The notes below the pieces were generated by a model, which was not told the DNA's origin, ran no database searches, and worked only from the letters and a program-made list of their open reading frames with translations. A program made the translations under genes and the position numbers. Shown piece by piece: positions 8,259-16,316 of a DNA stretch of 32,727 bases. Every line of letters begins with the position of its first letter. Within the stretch, counting starts at the first letter, position 1. Source of the stretch: Myxococcaceae bacterium (GTDB lineage Bacteria > Myxococcota > Myxococcia > Myxococcales > Myxococcaceae); the NCBI GenBank assembly GCA_016926755.1, contig JAFGNZ010000024.1, positions 1-32,727 on the forward strand, in the 5' to 3' direction.

Positions 8259-9443
8259 ATGCAGCCGTTCGATATGCCGACCGAAGCGCGCGTCTCCGAG
8301 ATGTCCTGGCCCACGAAGATCGTCCTCGGCGTGGGCGCCCTGCAGCGCCTGCCCGCCCAGGTGGCGCGGCTGAAGATGAAGCGCCCGCTGGTGGTGACGG
8401 ATGCGGGCGTGGTGAAGGCGGGGCTCGCCCAGCGCGTGTTCGATGTGCTGCGGGGCGCCGGGGTGGAGTACGCGGTGTTCGACCGCGTGGAGCCGAACCC
8501 CACGGAGAAGGACGTGTTCGCCGGGCTGGAGGCGTACCGGCACCACCAGTGCGATGGAGTCGTGGCGCTCGGGGGCGGCAGCCCGCTGGACGCCGCGAAG
8601 CTGGTGCAGCTGCTCACCACGCACGAGCCGCCGCTGTCGCGCTACGACGACGCCAAGGGCGGGGACCAGTACGTGCGCGACGATCTGCCGCCGCTCATCG
8701 CCATTCCGACCACGGCGGGGACGGGCTCGGAGGTGAGCCGCTCGGGCGTGGTGACGCTGCAGGACACGGGGCGCAAGACGGTCATCTTCAGCCCGTACCT
8801 GCTGCCCAAGGCGGCCATCTGCGATCCGGAGCTGACGCTCGGGCTGCCGCCGGGGCCCACCGCGGCCACGGGCATGGATGCGCTGACGCACTGCCTGGAG
8901 GCGTACATCGCCAACGGCTTCCACCCGCTGGCGGACGCGGTGGCCCTTGATGGCATTGCCCGGGTGGGGCGCTCGCTCGTCACCGCGGTGAAGGAGGGCA
9001 GCAACGTCTCGGCGCGCGCGGACATGATGGTGGCGGCGATGGAGGGGGCGATGGCGTTCCAGAAGGGCCTGGGGGCGTGCCATGCGCTGGCGCACGCGCT
9101 GACGCCCATCTCCGGAACGCACCACGGCCTGGCCAATGCGATCGTGCTGCCGGTGGTGATGGAGTTCAACCGGCCCATGTGCACGGCGCGGCTGGCGCGC
9201 GTGGCGGTGGCGCTGGGAGAGTTCGTCAACATGCGGGAGGACGTGCTGGCCGGCCACGCCATCGATCGGATCCGCAAGCTCAACGCGGCCATCGGGATTC
9301 CGGCGCGGCTGCGCGACGTGGGGGTGCAGGAGAAGGACCTGCCGCGCATCGCCGCGAAGGCCTTCGAGGACGCCTCGCACCTGACGAATCCGCGCAAGTG
9401 CACCGAGGCGGACCTGTTGGCGATGGCGCGCGAGGCGTTCTGA
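8259..9443 (+). CDS. Iron-containing (group III) alcohol dehydrogenase
   Basis: 394 residues, typical for the Fe-ADH family, which interconverts alcohols and aldehydes with NAD(P)(H). The dinucleotide site GGGSPLDAAK is at 105-114 and TTAGTGSEVS at 151-160. The four metal ligands have the spacing known from FucO: Asp207 and His211 in MDALTHCLEAY, His275 in GACHALAHAL, and His289 in GTHHGLANA (D-x3-H and H-x13-H). No strong Shine-Dalgarno lies at normal spacing before 8259; AAGGA is 15 bases away, and Met6 (8274) is an alternative start. As third gene of the aldehyde dehydrogenase-ligase group, it could oxidise the hydroxyl of a gamma-glutamylated amino alcohol. That would explain its presence where a putrescine pathway would instead have an amine oxidase. 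Confidence 0.92.
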   Translation: MQPFDMPTEARVSEMSWPTKIVLGVGALQRLPAQVARLKMKRPLVVTDAGVVKAGLAQRVFDVLRGAGVEYAVFDRVEPNPTEKDVFAGLEAYRHHQCDGVVALGGGSPLDAAKLVQLLTTHEPPLSRYDDAKGGDQYVRDDLPPLIAIPTTAGTGSEVSRSGVVTLQDTGRKTVIFSPYLLPKAAICDPELTLGLPPGPTAATGMDALTHCLEAYIANGFHPLADAVALDGIARVGRSLVTAVKEGSNVSARADMMVAAMEGAMAFQKGLGACHALAHALTPISGTHHGLANAIVLPVVMEFNRPMCTARLARVAVALGEFVNMREDVLAGHAIDRIRKLNAAIGIPARLRDVGVQEKDLPRIAAKAFEDASHLTNPRKCTEADLLAMAREAF

Positions 9444-9756
9444 GCTGTCGGGGATGCAGGCCGAGTGATCCCTGCCATTCTCCCAGTTCCTCAGCTGGAA
9501 GCGACCGGAACAGCGTACTGGGCTTCGTCACCGTCGACGTGGACAACCGGTTGGAGGCCCTGTGCATCTGCCAGCCTTGGGACAGTGCCGTAGTACAGCG
9601 AGAAACCCATCTCCCAGCTGAAGATGAGCGAAGCGTTGAAGTGCACGGCGGCGGCTCATGGTCAGCATTGAACGTGCGGCCACTCCTTCGAGCTTTCGGA
9701 ATTGCCCCCGGGCTGGTGCCGTGGAATCAAGGCCGACATCGCACGGGAGGCACACC
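9444..9756. other. Intergenic region (313 bp) with an antisense coding relic
   Basis: Lower G+C than its neighbours. The minus strand holds a short protein-like frame (9491-9646). GGGAGG at 9745-9750 is the ribosome binding site of the aldo/keto reductase. I see no clear terminator for the preceding operon and no consensus promoter. Confidence 0.5.
9491..9646 (-). pseudogene. Short orphan coding segment, probable 3' remnant of a lost gene
   Basis: A frame from GTG at 9646 to a TGA at 9493-9491 encodes 51 residues of convincing protein character. It begins with FNASLIFSWEMGFSLYYG (residues 3-20), passes VVHVDGDEAQYAV and ends at the stop. Aromatic and hydrophobic residues alternate as in beta strands, and codons favour G/C at the third base, though less than in neighbouring genes. 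An in-frame TGA lies four codons before the GTG, and no Shine-Dalgarno is visible. It is more likely the C-terminal remnant of a larger protein than a complete gene. I do not recognise the family. Confidence 0.4.
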
Positions 9757-10746
9757 ATGCAGCAGCGGCAGCTCGGCAATTCCAATCTTCACATCACCCC
9801 CATCGGCTTCGGCGCCTGGGCCATCGGTGGCGGAGGCTGGGCCTTCGCGTGGGGGCCTCAGGATGACCAGCAGTCCATCCGCGCCATCCGGCGCGCGCTC
9901 GATCTGGGCATCAACTGGATCGACACCGCCGCCGTGTACGGGCTCGGCCACTCGGAGGAGATCGTCGCCAGAGCCCTGGAGGGCCGCGCGAACCGGCCGC
10001 TCATCTTCACCAAGTGCGGCCTCGTCTGGGACGCCCAGGGCCGGGTCAGCAACGCGCTGAGCCCGGACTCCATCCGGCGCGAGTGCGAGGCGAGCCTGCG
10101 CCGGCTCAAGGTGGACGCCATCGATCTCTACCAGCTCCACTGGCCCCCGGAGGGGGACTCGCTGAAGGGCATCGAGGAGGCGTGGACGACCATGACCGAG
10201 CTTCAGCGCCAGGGCAAGGTGCGCTGGATCGGTGTCTCCAACTTCAACGCCGAGCAGATGGAGCTGGCGCACCGCATCGCTCCCATCACCTCGCTGCAGC
10301 CACCGTACTCACTCATCCACCGCGGCATCGAGGCGGACATCCTCCCGTTCTGCGAGCGGCAGAACATCGGCGTCATCGCCTACTCGCCCATGGCCTCGGG
10401 CTTGCTGACGGGGGCCATGACGCGCGAGCGCGTGGCCCGCTTCCCCCAGGATGACTGGCGGCGCCGCAGCCCGGACTTCCAGGAGCCGCTGCTCTCGCGG
10501 AACCTGGCGCTGGTGGAGCGGCTGCGTCAGATCGGCGCGCGGCACGGGCGCTCACCGGCCGAGGCCGCCATCGCCTGGGTGCTGCGGCTGCCGGTCGTCA
10601 CGGCCGCCATCGTGGGGGCCCGCAGCGCCGAGCAGGTGGAGGGCTTCACTGGTGCCATGGACTTCCGCCTCTCGCGCAGCGAGCAGCAGGAACTCGAGGA
10701 CTTCCTCCGCCAACAGTCGTCCCCTGGCGGCGAGGCGCACATCTAG
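9757..10746 (+). CDS. Aldo/keto reductase
   Basis: 329 residues forming the (beta/alpha)8 barrel of NADPH-dependent aldo/keto reductases, which reduce aldehydes and ketones. The catalytic tetrad is complete: Asp56 and Tyr61 in WIDTAAVYG, Lys86 in IFTKCG and His128 in YQLHWP. The cofactor-binding segments WIGVSNF, AYSPMASGLLTG and the C-terminal IVGARSAEQV region are present. ATG 9757 is chosen because GGGAGG lies 6 bases upstream and the family beginning QRQLGNSNLHITPIGFG follows at once; the open frame reaching back to 9658 has no homology-like sequence. It belongs to the YdhF/YajO/voltage-gated-channel-beta-like groups; the substrate is unknown. It sits alone between two minus-strand relics, suggesting local rearrangement. 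Confidence 0.94.
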   Translation: MQQRQLGNSNLHITPIGFGAWAIGGGGWAFAWGPQDDQQSIRAIRRALDLGINWIDTAAVYGLGHSEEIVARALEGRANRPLIFTKCGLVWDAQGRVSNALSPDSIRRECEASLRRLKVDAIDLYQLHWPPEGDSLKGIEEAWTTMTELQRQGKVRWIGVSNFNAEQMELAHRIAPITSLQPPYSLIHRGIEADILPFCERQNIGVIAYSPMASGLLTGAMTRERVARFPQDDWRRRSPDFQEPLLSRNLALVERLRQIGARHGRSPAEAAIAWVLRLPVVTAAIVGARSAEQVEGFTGAMDFRLSRSEQQELEDFLRQQSSPGGEAHI

Positions 10747-10747
10747 G

Positions 10748-10938
10748 TCAGGGGAGCTGGAACGACACCATCGCGCGAGTCGAGTGTCCCGGCGCGACGA
10801 GCTCCTCGAAGGGGATGTGGAAGGCATGGACCACGTTCCATGGCGTCCCCGTGGAGGATGCAGAGCGGCGGCCTGATCCTCGGGAACCTGCTGCAGGCCC
10901 TGGTAGTCTTCGCGCCGTTCATGAATGACATCTTCCAT
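10748..10938 (-). pseudogene. Frameshifted relic of an unidentified gene
   Basis: On the minus strand, ATG at 10938 opens a frame reading MEDVIHERREDYQGLQQVPE and onward. Around 10855-10865 protein-like character switches to the +1 frame, which continues PWNVVHAFHIPFEELVAPGH and ends at TGA 10750-10748. The spliced product would be about 63 residues; the total length of 191 bases is not a multiple of three. The C-terminal stretch is clearly protein-like and ends one base from the aldo/keto reductase stop codon, tail to tail. One indel, or a sequencing error, would explain the pattern. The family is not recognised. Confidence 0.38.
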
Positions 10939-11012
10939 ACGGCTCCCTTCAGCCTGAGCAAGTGGATCATCCGCTGGAGGGAGCGAGCCGCTCACGGAGG
11001 GAGCACGCGCGC

Positions 11013-12008
11013 ATGATCCACGTCCTTGCATTCCTCGCGGCAGGGCTCGTCGTCGTCTTCGCGGGGACGGCCCTCGCGCGCTACGGTGACGCGATCGCGG
11101 AGGCGACGAAGGTGGGCCGGCTGTGGATCGGCTCCGTGCTGCTCGCGGGCGCGACCTCCCTCCCCGAGCTGGCGACGGACATCTCCGCCGTGCGCCTGGG
11201 CGCGGTGGACCTGGCCGTGGGAGATCTCTTCGGCTCGAGCATGGCCAACATGCTCATCCTCGCGCTGATCGATCTGCTCCCCCCGCGAAGGCGGGTCCTC
11301 CAGCAGGTCAACCTCGATCACGCGCTCTCCGTGGCGCTCGCGATCTCCGTCAACGCGCTCGCCGCGGTGTTCATCCTCGTCCGCCCCGAGTTCACGATCC
11401 TGGGGATCTCGCCGGGCTCCGTGCTGCTCGTCCTTGCCTACGTGCTCGGCACGCGCGCGATCTACCGGCACGTGACCCGGGAGGGAGCGACGCTGAGCAT
11501 GGGGCTCGCGCAGGAGGAGGGCCCGTCGAAGCTCTCACTCCGCCAGGCCCTGCTGGGCTTCGGGGGGGCCTCGGCGGTCATCCTCGTCTCGGCCCCGCTC
11601 TTCGCCTGGGGCGCCAAGGGCATCGCGGAGATGACCGGCCTGGGCAACACGTTCGTGGGGACCTGGCTCGTCGGCCTTTCGACTTCGCTGCCAGAGCTCG
11701 TGGCCTCGGTGGCCGCCGTCCGGATGGGCGCCTTCGACATGGCCGTGGGCAACCTCTTCGGCTCCAACGCGTTCAACATGGCCATCCTCTTCCCCCTGGA
11801 TCTCGCCCAGCGCGGCAGCCTCTTCGCGGCGGTCGACCCGAGCCACGTCCTGTCAGCGCTCTTCGGGGTGATCCTGATGGCCCTGGGCCTTGCCGCGATC
11901 GCCTACCGGGCCCAGCGGCGCTTCGCGATGCTGGAGCCCGACAGCCTCTTGGTCCTCGCGGCCTATGTGCTGGGGATCTGGCTGCTCTACCTCCACGCGG
12001 TGCCCTGA
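11013..12008 (+). CDS. Sodium/calcium exchanger-type cation antiporter
   Basis: 331 residues, polytopic inner-membrane protein of the CaCA superfamily (YrbG-like), exchanging Ca2+ for Na+ or H+. The two inverted alpha repeats are plain: GATSLPELATDISAVRLG with GDLFGSSMANM (about 47-80), and GLSTSLPELVASVAAVRMG with GNLFGSNAFNM (about 222-255). Both have the ion-binding Glu in (S/T)SLPEL and the Asn/Ser region of the second half. About ten hydrophobic helices are visible, with a soluble loop at about 155-180. The start at 11013 is supported by GGAGGGAG at 10996-11003; upstream GTG codons in frame give only charged residues before the first helix. The gene stands alone, downstream of the frameshifted relic. 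Confidence 0.93.
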   Translation: MIHVLAFLAAGLVVVFAGTALARYGDAIAEATKVGRLWIGSVLLAGATSLPELATDISAVRLGAVDLAVGDLFGSSMANMLILALIDLLPPRRRVLQQVNLDHALSVALAISVNALAAVFILVRPEFTILGISPGSVLLVLAYVLGTRAIYRHVTREGATLSMGLAQEEGPSKLSLRQALLGFGGASAVILVSAPLFAWGAKGIAEMTGLGNTFVGTWLVGLSTSLPELVASVAAVRMGAFDMAVGNLFGSNAFNMAILFPLDLAQRGSLFAAVDPSHVLSALFGVILMALGLAAIAYRAQRRFAMLEPDSLLVLAAYVLGIWLLYLHAVP

Positions 12009-12151
12009 TCCCCAGTGGGCCGCTCTCCGCCCTTGACTGCAACTCCCCTACATTGCGGCAAAACGAGAAAAATATGACTTGACTGGAGTTCTAAATTTGT
12101 AAGAAAGTAGGGGAGCGTTCGGCCTTTCGCCGGACCGGAGGATCCCCCGCC
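12009..12151 (+). promoter_or_regulatory. AT-rich control region upstream of the M4 protease gene
   Basis: Bases 12060-12110 form an A/T-rich island in otherwise very G+C-rich DNA. CTCCCCTAC (12043-12051) and GTAGGGGAG (12107-12115) are a perfect 9-bp inverted repeat with a 55-base spacer. TTGACTG occurs twice, at 12033-12039 and 12079-12085. TTGACT at 12079 resembles a -35 box, but the matching -10 is poor; TAAATT at 12092-12097 is too close. CGGAGGA (12136-12142) is the ribosome binding site. The arms could be operator half-sites or the base of a long stem in the leader. Confidence 0.5.
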
Positions 12152-13942
12152 ATGCGTATTCGCCGTCTCGTCCCTCTCCTCCCCCTGCTCCTCGGGAGCG
12201 CCTGCGGCATCGACAGCCCAGGCCTCGACGCCGAGCAGGACAGCAGCCAGGTGTCCGACGTCTCGCAGACCATGAAGCTGGGCGCAGGGCAGGGCCTGCG
12301 TCAGCTCCAGGCGCAGCGGCCCGACTTCTTCCGCGGTGCGGGCGAGCTGGCGTTCAAGCGCGGCCTGGTCGACATGCGCGGCCAGGCGCACGAGCGCCTG
12401 GAGCAGCGCGTCAATGGCATCCCCGTCTTCGGGGGGCAGGCCATCCTCCACCTCAACGATGACGGCACCATCGCGTCCATCACGGATCGCCTCGTGCGCG
12501 ACCTCAAGGTCGACACCAAGGCGAAGCTCCGGGCCGAGGAGGCCATCCAGATCGCCGTCGACCATGCGGGCGGCCCGAGCCTCCTGGGCGCCGCGCCGAA
12601 GGCGGACCTGCTGATCCTCCCCGACAGCAAGGGCAGTGGGCTGGCCTGGCGGGTGGAGCTCGAGACCCTCTCCAGCGAGGGCGAGTTCGCGATGCCGAAC
12701 CTCTTCATCGACGCGCACACGGGCGAGCTGGTCCAGGAGTTCAACAACCTCAAGACCGCCCGAAACCGGAAGACCTACACGGCCAACAACCGCACGAGTC
12801 TCCCCGGGACGCTGGTGCGCTCCGAGGGGCAGGGGGCTGGGAGTGACGCCGTCCTGAACCAGGCCCACGACAACGCGGGCTACACGTATGACTTCTACTC
12901 CAGCACCTTCGGGCGTGACAGCTTCGACGATGCGGGCGCCACCATCACCTCGAGCGTTCACTACAGCAGGAACTACGTGAACGCGTTCTGGAATGGGACG
13001 CAGATGGTCTACGGCGACGGCGACGGCTCCCAGTCCGGCCCGCTGACGGTGCTGGACGTCGTGGGCCACGAGCTCACCCACGCCGTCACCGAATACTCCT
13101 CGGGCCTCATCTACGCGAACGAGTCCGGTGCCCTCAACGAGGCCATGTCCGACATCTTCGGCGCGTCCATCGAGGCCTACCGGGATGGCACGGTCAGCGC
13201 CAACACCTGGAAGATCGGCGAGGAGTGCTGGACCCCGGCCACCGCGGGCGACGCGCTGCGCTACATGAACGATCCGGCCGCGGCTGGCGACTACGACTAC
13301 TACCCCACGCGCTACACGGGCACCTCCGACAACGGCGGCGTGCACTGGAACTCGGGTATCGCCAACCTGGCCTTCAAGCTGATGGTCACCGGCGGCACCC
13401 ACCCGCGCGGCAAGACGAGCAACGTGGTGCCGGCGCTGGACGCGAACGCCTACACCAGCATCATGAAGGCCGCGGCCATCTTCTACCGCGCCAACACGGT
13501 GTACCTCACGCCGGGCAGCACCTTCTCCGAGGCGCGCGGGGCCACCGCGCAGGCCGCCGCCGACCTCTACGGCTCGGCCGCCGCCACCTCGGTGAACGAG
13601 GCCTGGACCGCGGTGGGCGTGGCCGCGCCTCCGACCTGGACCGTGATCTCCACCGTGAACAACCTGTCGGGCGGCAAGAGCAGCAACACGAACTACAACT
13701 ACGCCACGCCGAGCGGCGCGACGGCGATGCGGTTCGTGCTCGCCGGCGGCTCGGGTGACGCCGACCTGTACGTGAAGTTCGGCAGCGCGCCCACCACCAG
13801 CAGCTACGACTGCCGCTCCGCGGGCGCGACCAGCGATGAGAGCTGCACCATCAACGGGGCGAAGCAGGGCACGTACTACGTCCTGATCCGCGGGTACACG
13901 GCCTACTCGGGCGTCACCTACACGGTGAGCTCCGGCCAGTAG
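12152..13942 (+). CDS. Secreted M4 (thermolysin-like) zinc metalloprotease with PPC domain
   Basis: 596 residue preproenzyme. A basic N-terminus (RIRR) and Leu-rich core end at SAC, so Cys18 may be lipidated, or the peptide cleaved there. Residues about 35-215 are the FTP/PepSY propeptide (chaperone-inhibitor). The catalytic domain has zinc ligands His306 and His310 in GHELTHAVTEYSSGL, with catalytic Glu307, the third ligand Glu330 in NEAMSD, and the transition-state His398 in GGVHWNSG. The spacing His306 to Glu330 equals that of thermolysin (142 to 166). The last 100 residues are a bacterial pre-peptidase C-terminal (PPC) beta domain with GDADLYVKFG, usually removed after secretion. It fits the predatory, proteolytic lifestyle of myxobacteria. 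A strong terminator follows. Confidence 0.96.
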   Translation: MRIRRLVPLLPLLLGSACGIDSPGLDAEQDSSQVSDVSQTMKLGAGQGLRQLQAQRPDFFRGAGELAFKRGLVDMRGQAHERLEQRVNGIPVFGGQAILHLNDDGTIASITDRLVRDLKVDTKAKLRAEEAIQIAVDHAGGPSLLGAAPKADLLILPDSKGSGLAWRVELETLSSEGEFAMPNLFIDAHTGELVQEFNNLKTARNRKTYTANNRTSLPGTLVRSEGQGAGSDAVLNQAHDNAGYTYDFYSSTFGRDSFDDAGATITSSVHYSRNYVNAFWNGTQMVYGDGDGSQSGPLTVLDVVGHELTHAVTEYSSGLIYANESGALNEAMSDIFGASIEAYRDGTVSANTWKIGEECWTPATAGDALRYMNDPAAAGDYDYYPTRYTGTSDNGGVHWNSGIANLAFKLMVTGGTHPRGKTSNVVPALDANAYTSIMKAAAIFYRANTVYLTPGSTFSEARGATAQAAADLYGSAAATSVNEAWTAVGVAAPPTWTVISTVNNLSGGKSSNTNYNYATPSGATAMRFVLAGGSGDADLYVKFGSAPTTSSYDCRSAGATSDESCTINGAKQGTYYVLIRGYTAYSGVTYTVSSGQ

Positions 13943-13974
13943 TCCCGAGCCGCGCTGGAGGCTGAAGGAATGAA

Positions 13975-14009
13975 GGGGCTGGGAGGCGACTCCCAGCCCC
14001 GCTTTCTTT
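13975..14009 (+). terminator. Intrinsic terminator after the M4 protease gene
   Basis: GGGGCTGGGA (13975-13984) and TCCCAGCCCC (13991-14000) form a perfect 10-bp stem with a GGCGAC loop, followed by GCTTTCTTT. It lies 33 bases after the protease stop codon. The opposite strand is also fairly T-rich beyond the stem, so it may serve the convergent exporter gene too. Confidence 0.85.
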
Positions 14010-14044
14010 GCGGGGATGGCACGGCGTGGATGGAAGTGAGCCCT

Positions 14045-15505
14045 TCAGTGCATCACGGACTCGCCTGCCTCGGGCCTGGCGCCGGGCTTCACCCGGGGGA
14101 AGAAGAAGCTGAAGGCGAAGGCCAGCACCGCCATGGCGGACATGATCCAGAAGTTGGTGGAGAGCCCGTCGGCCAGCGAGCCGCTCAGCTGGCGCAGGAC
14201 GTCGTCGCCGAGCCCGCGCCCGTGCTCGGGCCCGAGCAGCTCATTGGCCGCGCTCACGGGGATGTGTGGGTCCGCGGTCAGCCGCTCCACCAGCACGCCG
14301 CCCATGACGCCCACGCCGAGCGCTCCGCCGATGGTGCGGAAGAACATGTTGCTCGCGGTGGCCACGCCCCGCATCTCCCAGCCGACGCTCGTCTGCACGG
14401 CGATGAGCAGCGCGGTGGCCGCGAACCCCAGGCCCGCGCCGAACAGGCCCATGGCCACCTCGGGGAGCAACAGCGGGGCGCCGGGCTCGAGCACCAGCGC
14501 CAGGAGCACCGTGGACAGGCCCGAGAGCCCCAGGCCCCCCAGGATGAGGGGGCGGAACCCCACCTTCACCAGCAGCTTCCCACAGATGACGGCGCAGACC
14601 GGCCACGCCACCAGCATGGGGGTGATCATCGCGCCGGCCCGCGTGGCCGTGCCGCCCAGGACACCCTGGACGAAGAGCGGGACGTAGGTGGTGGCACCGA
14701 ACATCGCCGCCGAGAACAGCGCCGACGTCACCGAGGCGATGGCGATGGCCGGGCGCGCGAAGATGCCCGGGGGCATGAGGGGCTCCTTCGCCTTGCGCTC
14801 GACGAGGACGAAGGCCACGAGCAGCACCGCCGCCAGCGCGAGCGGCACCAGGCGGTCGTCGTGGCGCTGTGCTCCCAGCAGGAGCGCCACCACGCCCAGG
14901 GAGAGCAGCAGGGCGCCGCCGACGTCCAGCGTACGCGGCTGCTTCTGGAGGTGCTCGTGGAAGAAGGTGAGGAGCAGCACCATCGTGCCCAGGCCCACCG
15001 GCACATTGATGTAGAAGACCCAGTGCCACGACAGCCACCGGACGATGAGGCCGCCGGCCAGCGGCCCCACCAGGCCCGAGACTCCCCACACCGCGCTGAA
15101 GAGGCCCTGCACGCGGCCGCGCTCCTCCAGGCTGTAGAGATCGCCGATCACCGTCAGCGTGGTGGGCTGGATGGCGCCCGCGCCCAGGCCCTGCAGCGTG
15201 CGGAAGGCGATGAGCCACTGCATGGACGGGGACAGGCCGCTGGCCACCGAGCCCACCAGGAACAGGGTGATGCCGAAGAGCAGGATGGGCTTGCGCCCGT
15301 AGAGATCCGCCAGCTTCCCGAAGATGGGGACGGTGACGGTGGAGGCCAGCATGTACGCGGTGAAGACCCAGGCGTAGTGCTCGATGCCGCCCAGATCGCT
15401 GACGACGGTGGGCATGGCGGTGGAGACGACGGTCATCTCCAGCGCCGCCATGAAGAGGCTGAGGGCGAGGGCGACGGTGGTGAGCGGACGGTGGGTCTTG
15501 CGCAT
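14045..15505 (-). CDS. MFS multidrug exporter, DHA2 (14-helix) type
   Basis: 486 residues from ATG 15505; the frame is open to a TTG at 15526, which would add 7. Major facilitator antiporter predicted to export drugs or toxic metabolites with proton influx. LEMTVVSTAMPTV in helix 1 is the DHA2 signature, FGKLADLYGRKP is MFS motif A, RTLQGLGAGAI is motif B, and GVSGLVGPLAGGLI in helix 5 is the antiporter motif C. About 14 hydrophobic helices are seen, with a periplasmic loop near the C-terminus (about 420-455) before the last helix. Neither start has a good Shine-Dalgarno. No regulator gene of the TetR/MarR type adjoins it, so its control is unclear. It may share transcription with the lipoprotein gene ending at 15633, but a hairpin lies between. 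Confidence 0.92.
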   Translation of the reverse strand: MRKTHRPLTTVALALSLFMAALEMTVVSTAMPTVVSDLGGIEHYAWVFTAYMLASTVTVPIFGKLADLYGRKPILLFGITLFLVGSVASGLSPSMQWLIAFRTLQGLGAGAIQPTTLTVIGDLYSLEERGRVQGLFSAVWGVSGLVGPLAGGLIVRWLSWHWVFYINVPVGLGTMVLLLTFFHEHLQKQPRTLDVGGALLLSLGVVALLLGAQRHDDRLVPLALAAVLLVAFVLVERKAKEPLMPPGIFARPAIAIASVTSALFSAAMFGATTYVPLFVQGVLGGTATRAGAMITPMLVAWPVCAVICGKLLVKVGFRPLILGGLGLSGLSTVLLALVLEPGAPLLLPEVAMGLFGAGLGFAATALLIAVQTSVGWEMRGVATASNMFFRTIGGALGVGVMGGVLVERLTADPHIPVSAANELLGPEHGRGLGDDVLRQLSGSLADGLSTNFWIMSAMAVLAFAFSFFFPRVKPGARPEAGESVMH

Positions 15506-15575
15506 GGCCGGGGAAGGCTCGCGCAATAGCGCACACCGCCATCAGGGGAGCAAGGGGTTGAGCCGCCGAGACGAG

Positions 15576-15612
15576 CGGGCCACCCTGCCCGAGGGTGCGG
15601 CAAGGTGGCCCG
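15576..15612. terminator. Hairpin between lipoprotein and exporter genes
   Basis: CGGGCCACC (15576-15584) pairs with GGTGGCCCG (15604-15612); inside, TGCC and GGCA extend the stem. It lies about 20 bases past the lipoprotein stop on the minus strand. There is no real T-run, so it may be a pause site or transcript end of the Rho-aided kind. Confidence 0.45.
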
Positions 15613-15632
15613 GGGACTTCATGCCCTGCGTG

Positions 15633-16316
15633 CTACGGCTTGCAGAGGAAGTCGTAGCTCACCGGTGTGATGCCCGTGACGATGGACGGATCACACCACG
15701 CCAGATCGTAGTTGTAGCGCACGGTCTTCACGGCGCGCCGCTCGACGCAGTAGCCGGTGCCCACGCCGCACTTCCAGGCCTCCCGGTACTGGAAGTTGTA
15801 GCTGCCACCCGAGCTGGTGTTGGTGCAGGCGCTCCAGCTCGCGCTCTGGATCTTCCGGTTGCACTTCGAGTTCTTCCAGATGCGGGTGTACGGATCCGAG
15901 TAGATGTTCGTCGGGCACACGACCCAGTTCGGAACGATCTGGCCGTTGGAGCAGATCTTCCAGATGAAGGGCCACCGGCTGATCGGATAGGGCACGAGCC
16001 GGAACTTGGTGAGCTCGCCCGTCAGCGGGTCCTTCGTCTGGAAGGTGCCGTCGGCCACCTTCACGGCCTCGAGCTGGGCCAGGGCGATCTCCTGCTCGGT
16101 GTCCACGACGTGCAGGGCGCCCTCGGTGCGGTCGAGCGCTCCGAGCAGATCCTCTACCTTGCGGGGCTCCTCCGCCTCCGCCTCCTGGGCCAGGACCTCG
16201 AGCTCCTGCGTGGGCTCCAGCTGCTCCTCGAGGGTCCCCCCACAGCCAGTCCCGAGCCCCAGCGCCGCGGTGATGATGACGAGGCTCCGCACGATCCTGC
16301 TCTTCATGTTCAGCAT
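15633..16316 (-). CDS. Lipoprotein of unknown function
   Basis: 227 residues. The signal peptide (MKSR then VRSLVIITAALGLGTGC) places the lipidated Cys at 25. It is followed by an acidic, Glu-rich linker at about 29-60. The C-terminal 110 residues have eight cysteines (in KICSNG, VVCPTN, KCNRK, ACTN, WKCG, YCVERR, AWCD and FLCKP) and many aromatic residues, which suggests a disulfide-bonded beta-rich domain exposed at the envelope. I do not recognise the family. Met4 at 16307 is an equally possible start; GGGGA lies a few bases before the ATG at 16316. A hairpin after the stop suggests a monocistronic message. Confidence 0.72.
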   Translation of the reverse strand: MLNMKSRIVRSLVIITAALGLGTGCGGTLEEQLEPTQELEVLAQEAEAEEPRKVEDLLGALDRTEGALHVVDTEQEIALAQLEAVKVADGTFQTKDPLTGELTKFRLVPYPISRWPFIWKICSNGQIVPNWVVCPTNIYSDPYTRIWKNSKCNRKIQSASWSACTNTSSGGSYNFQYREAWKCGVGTGYCVERRAVKTVRYNYDLAWCDPSIVTGITPVSYDFLCKP

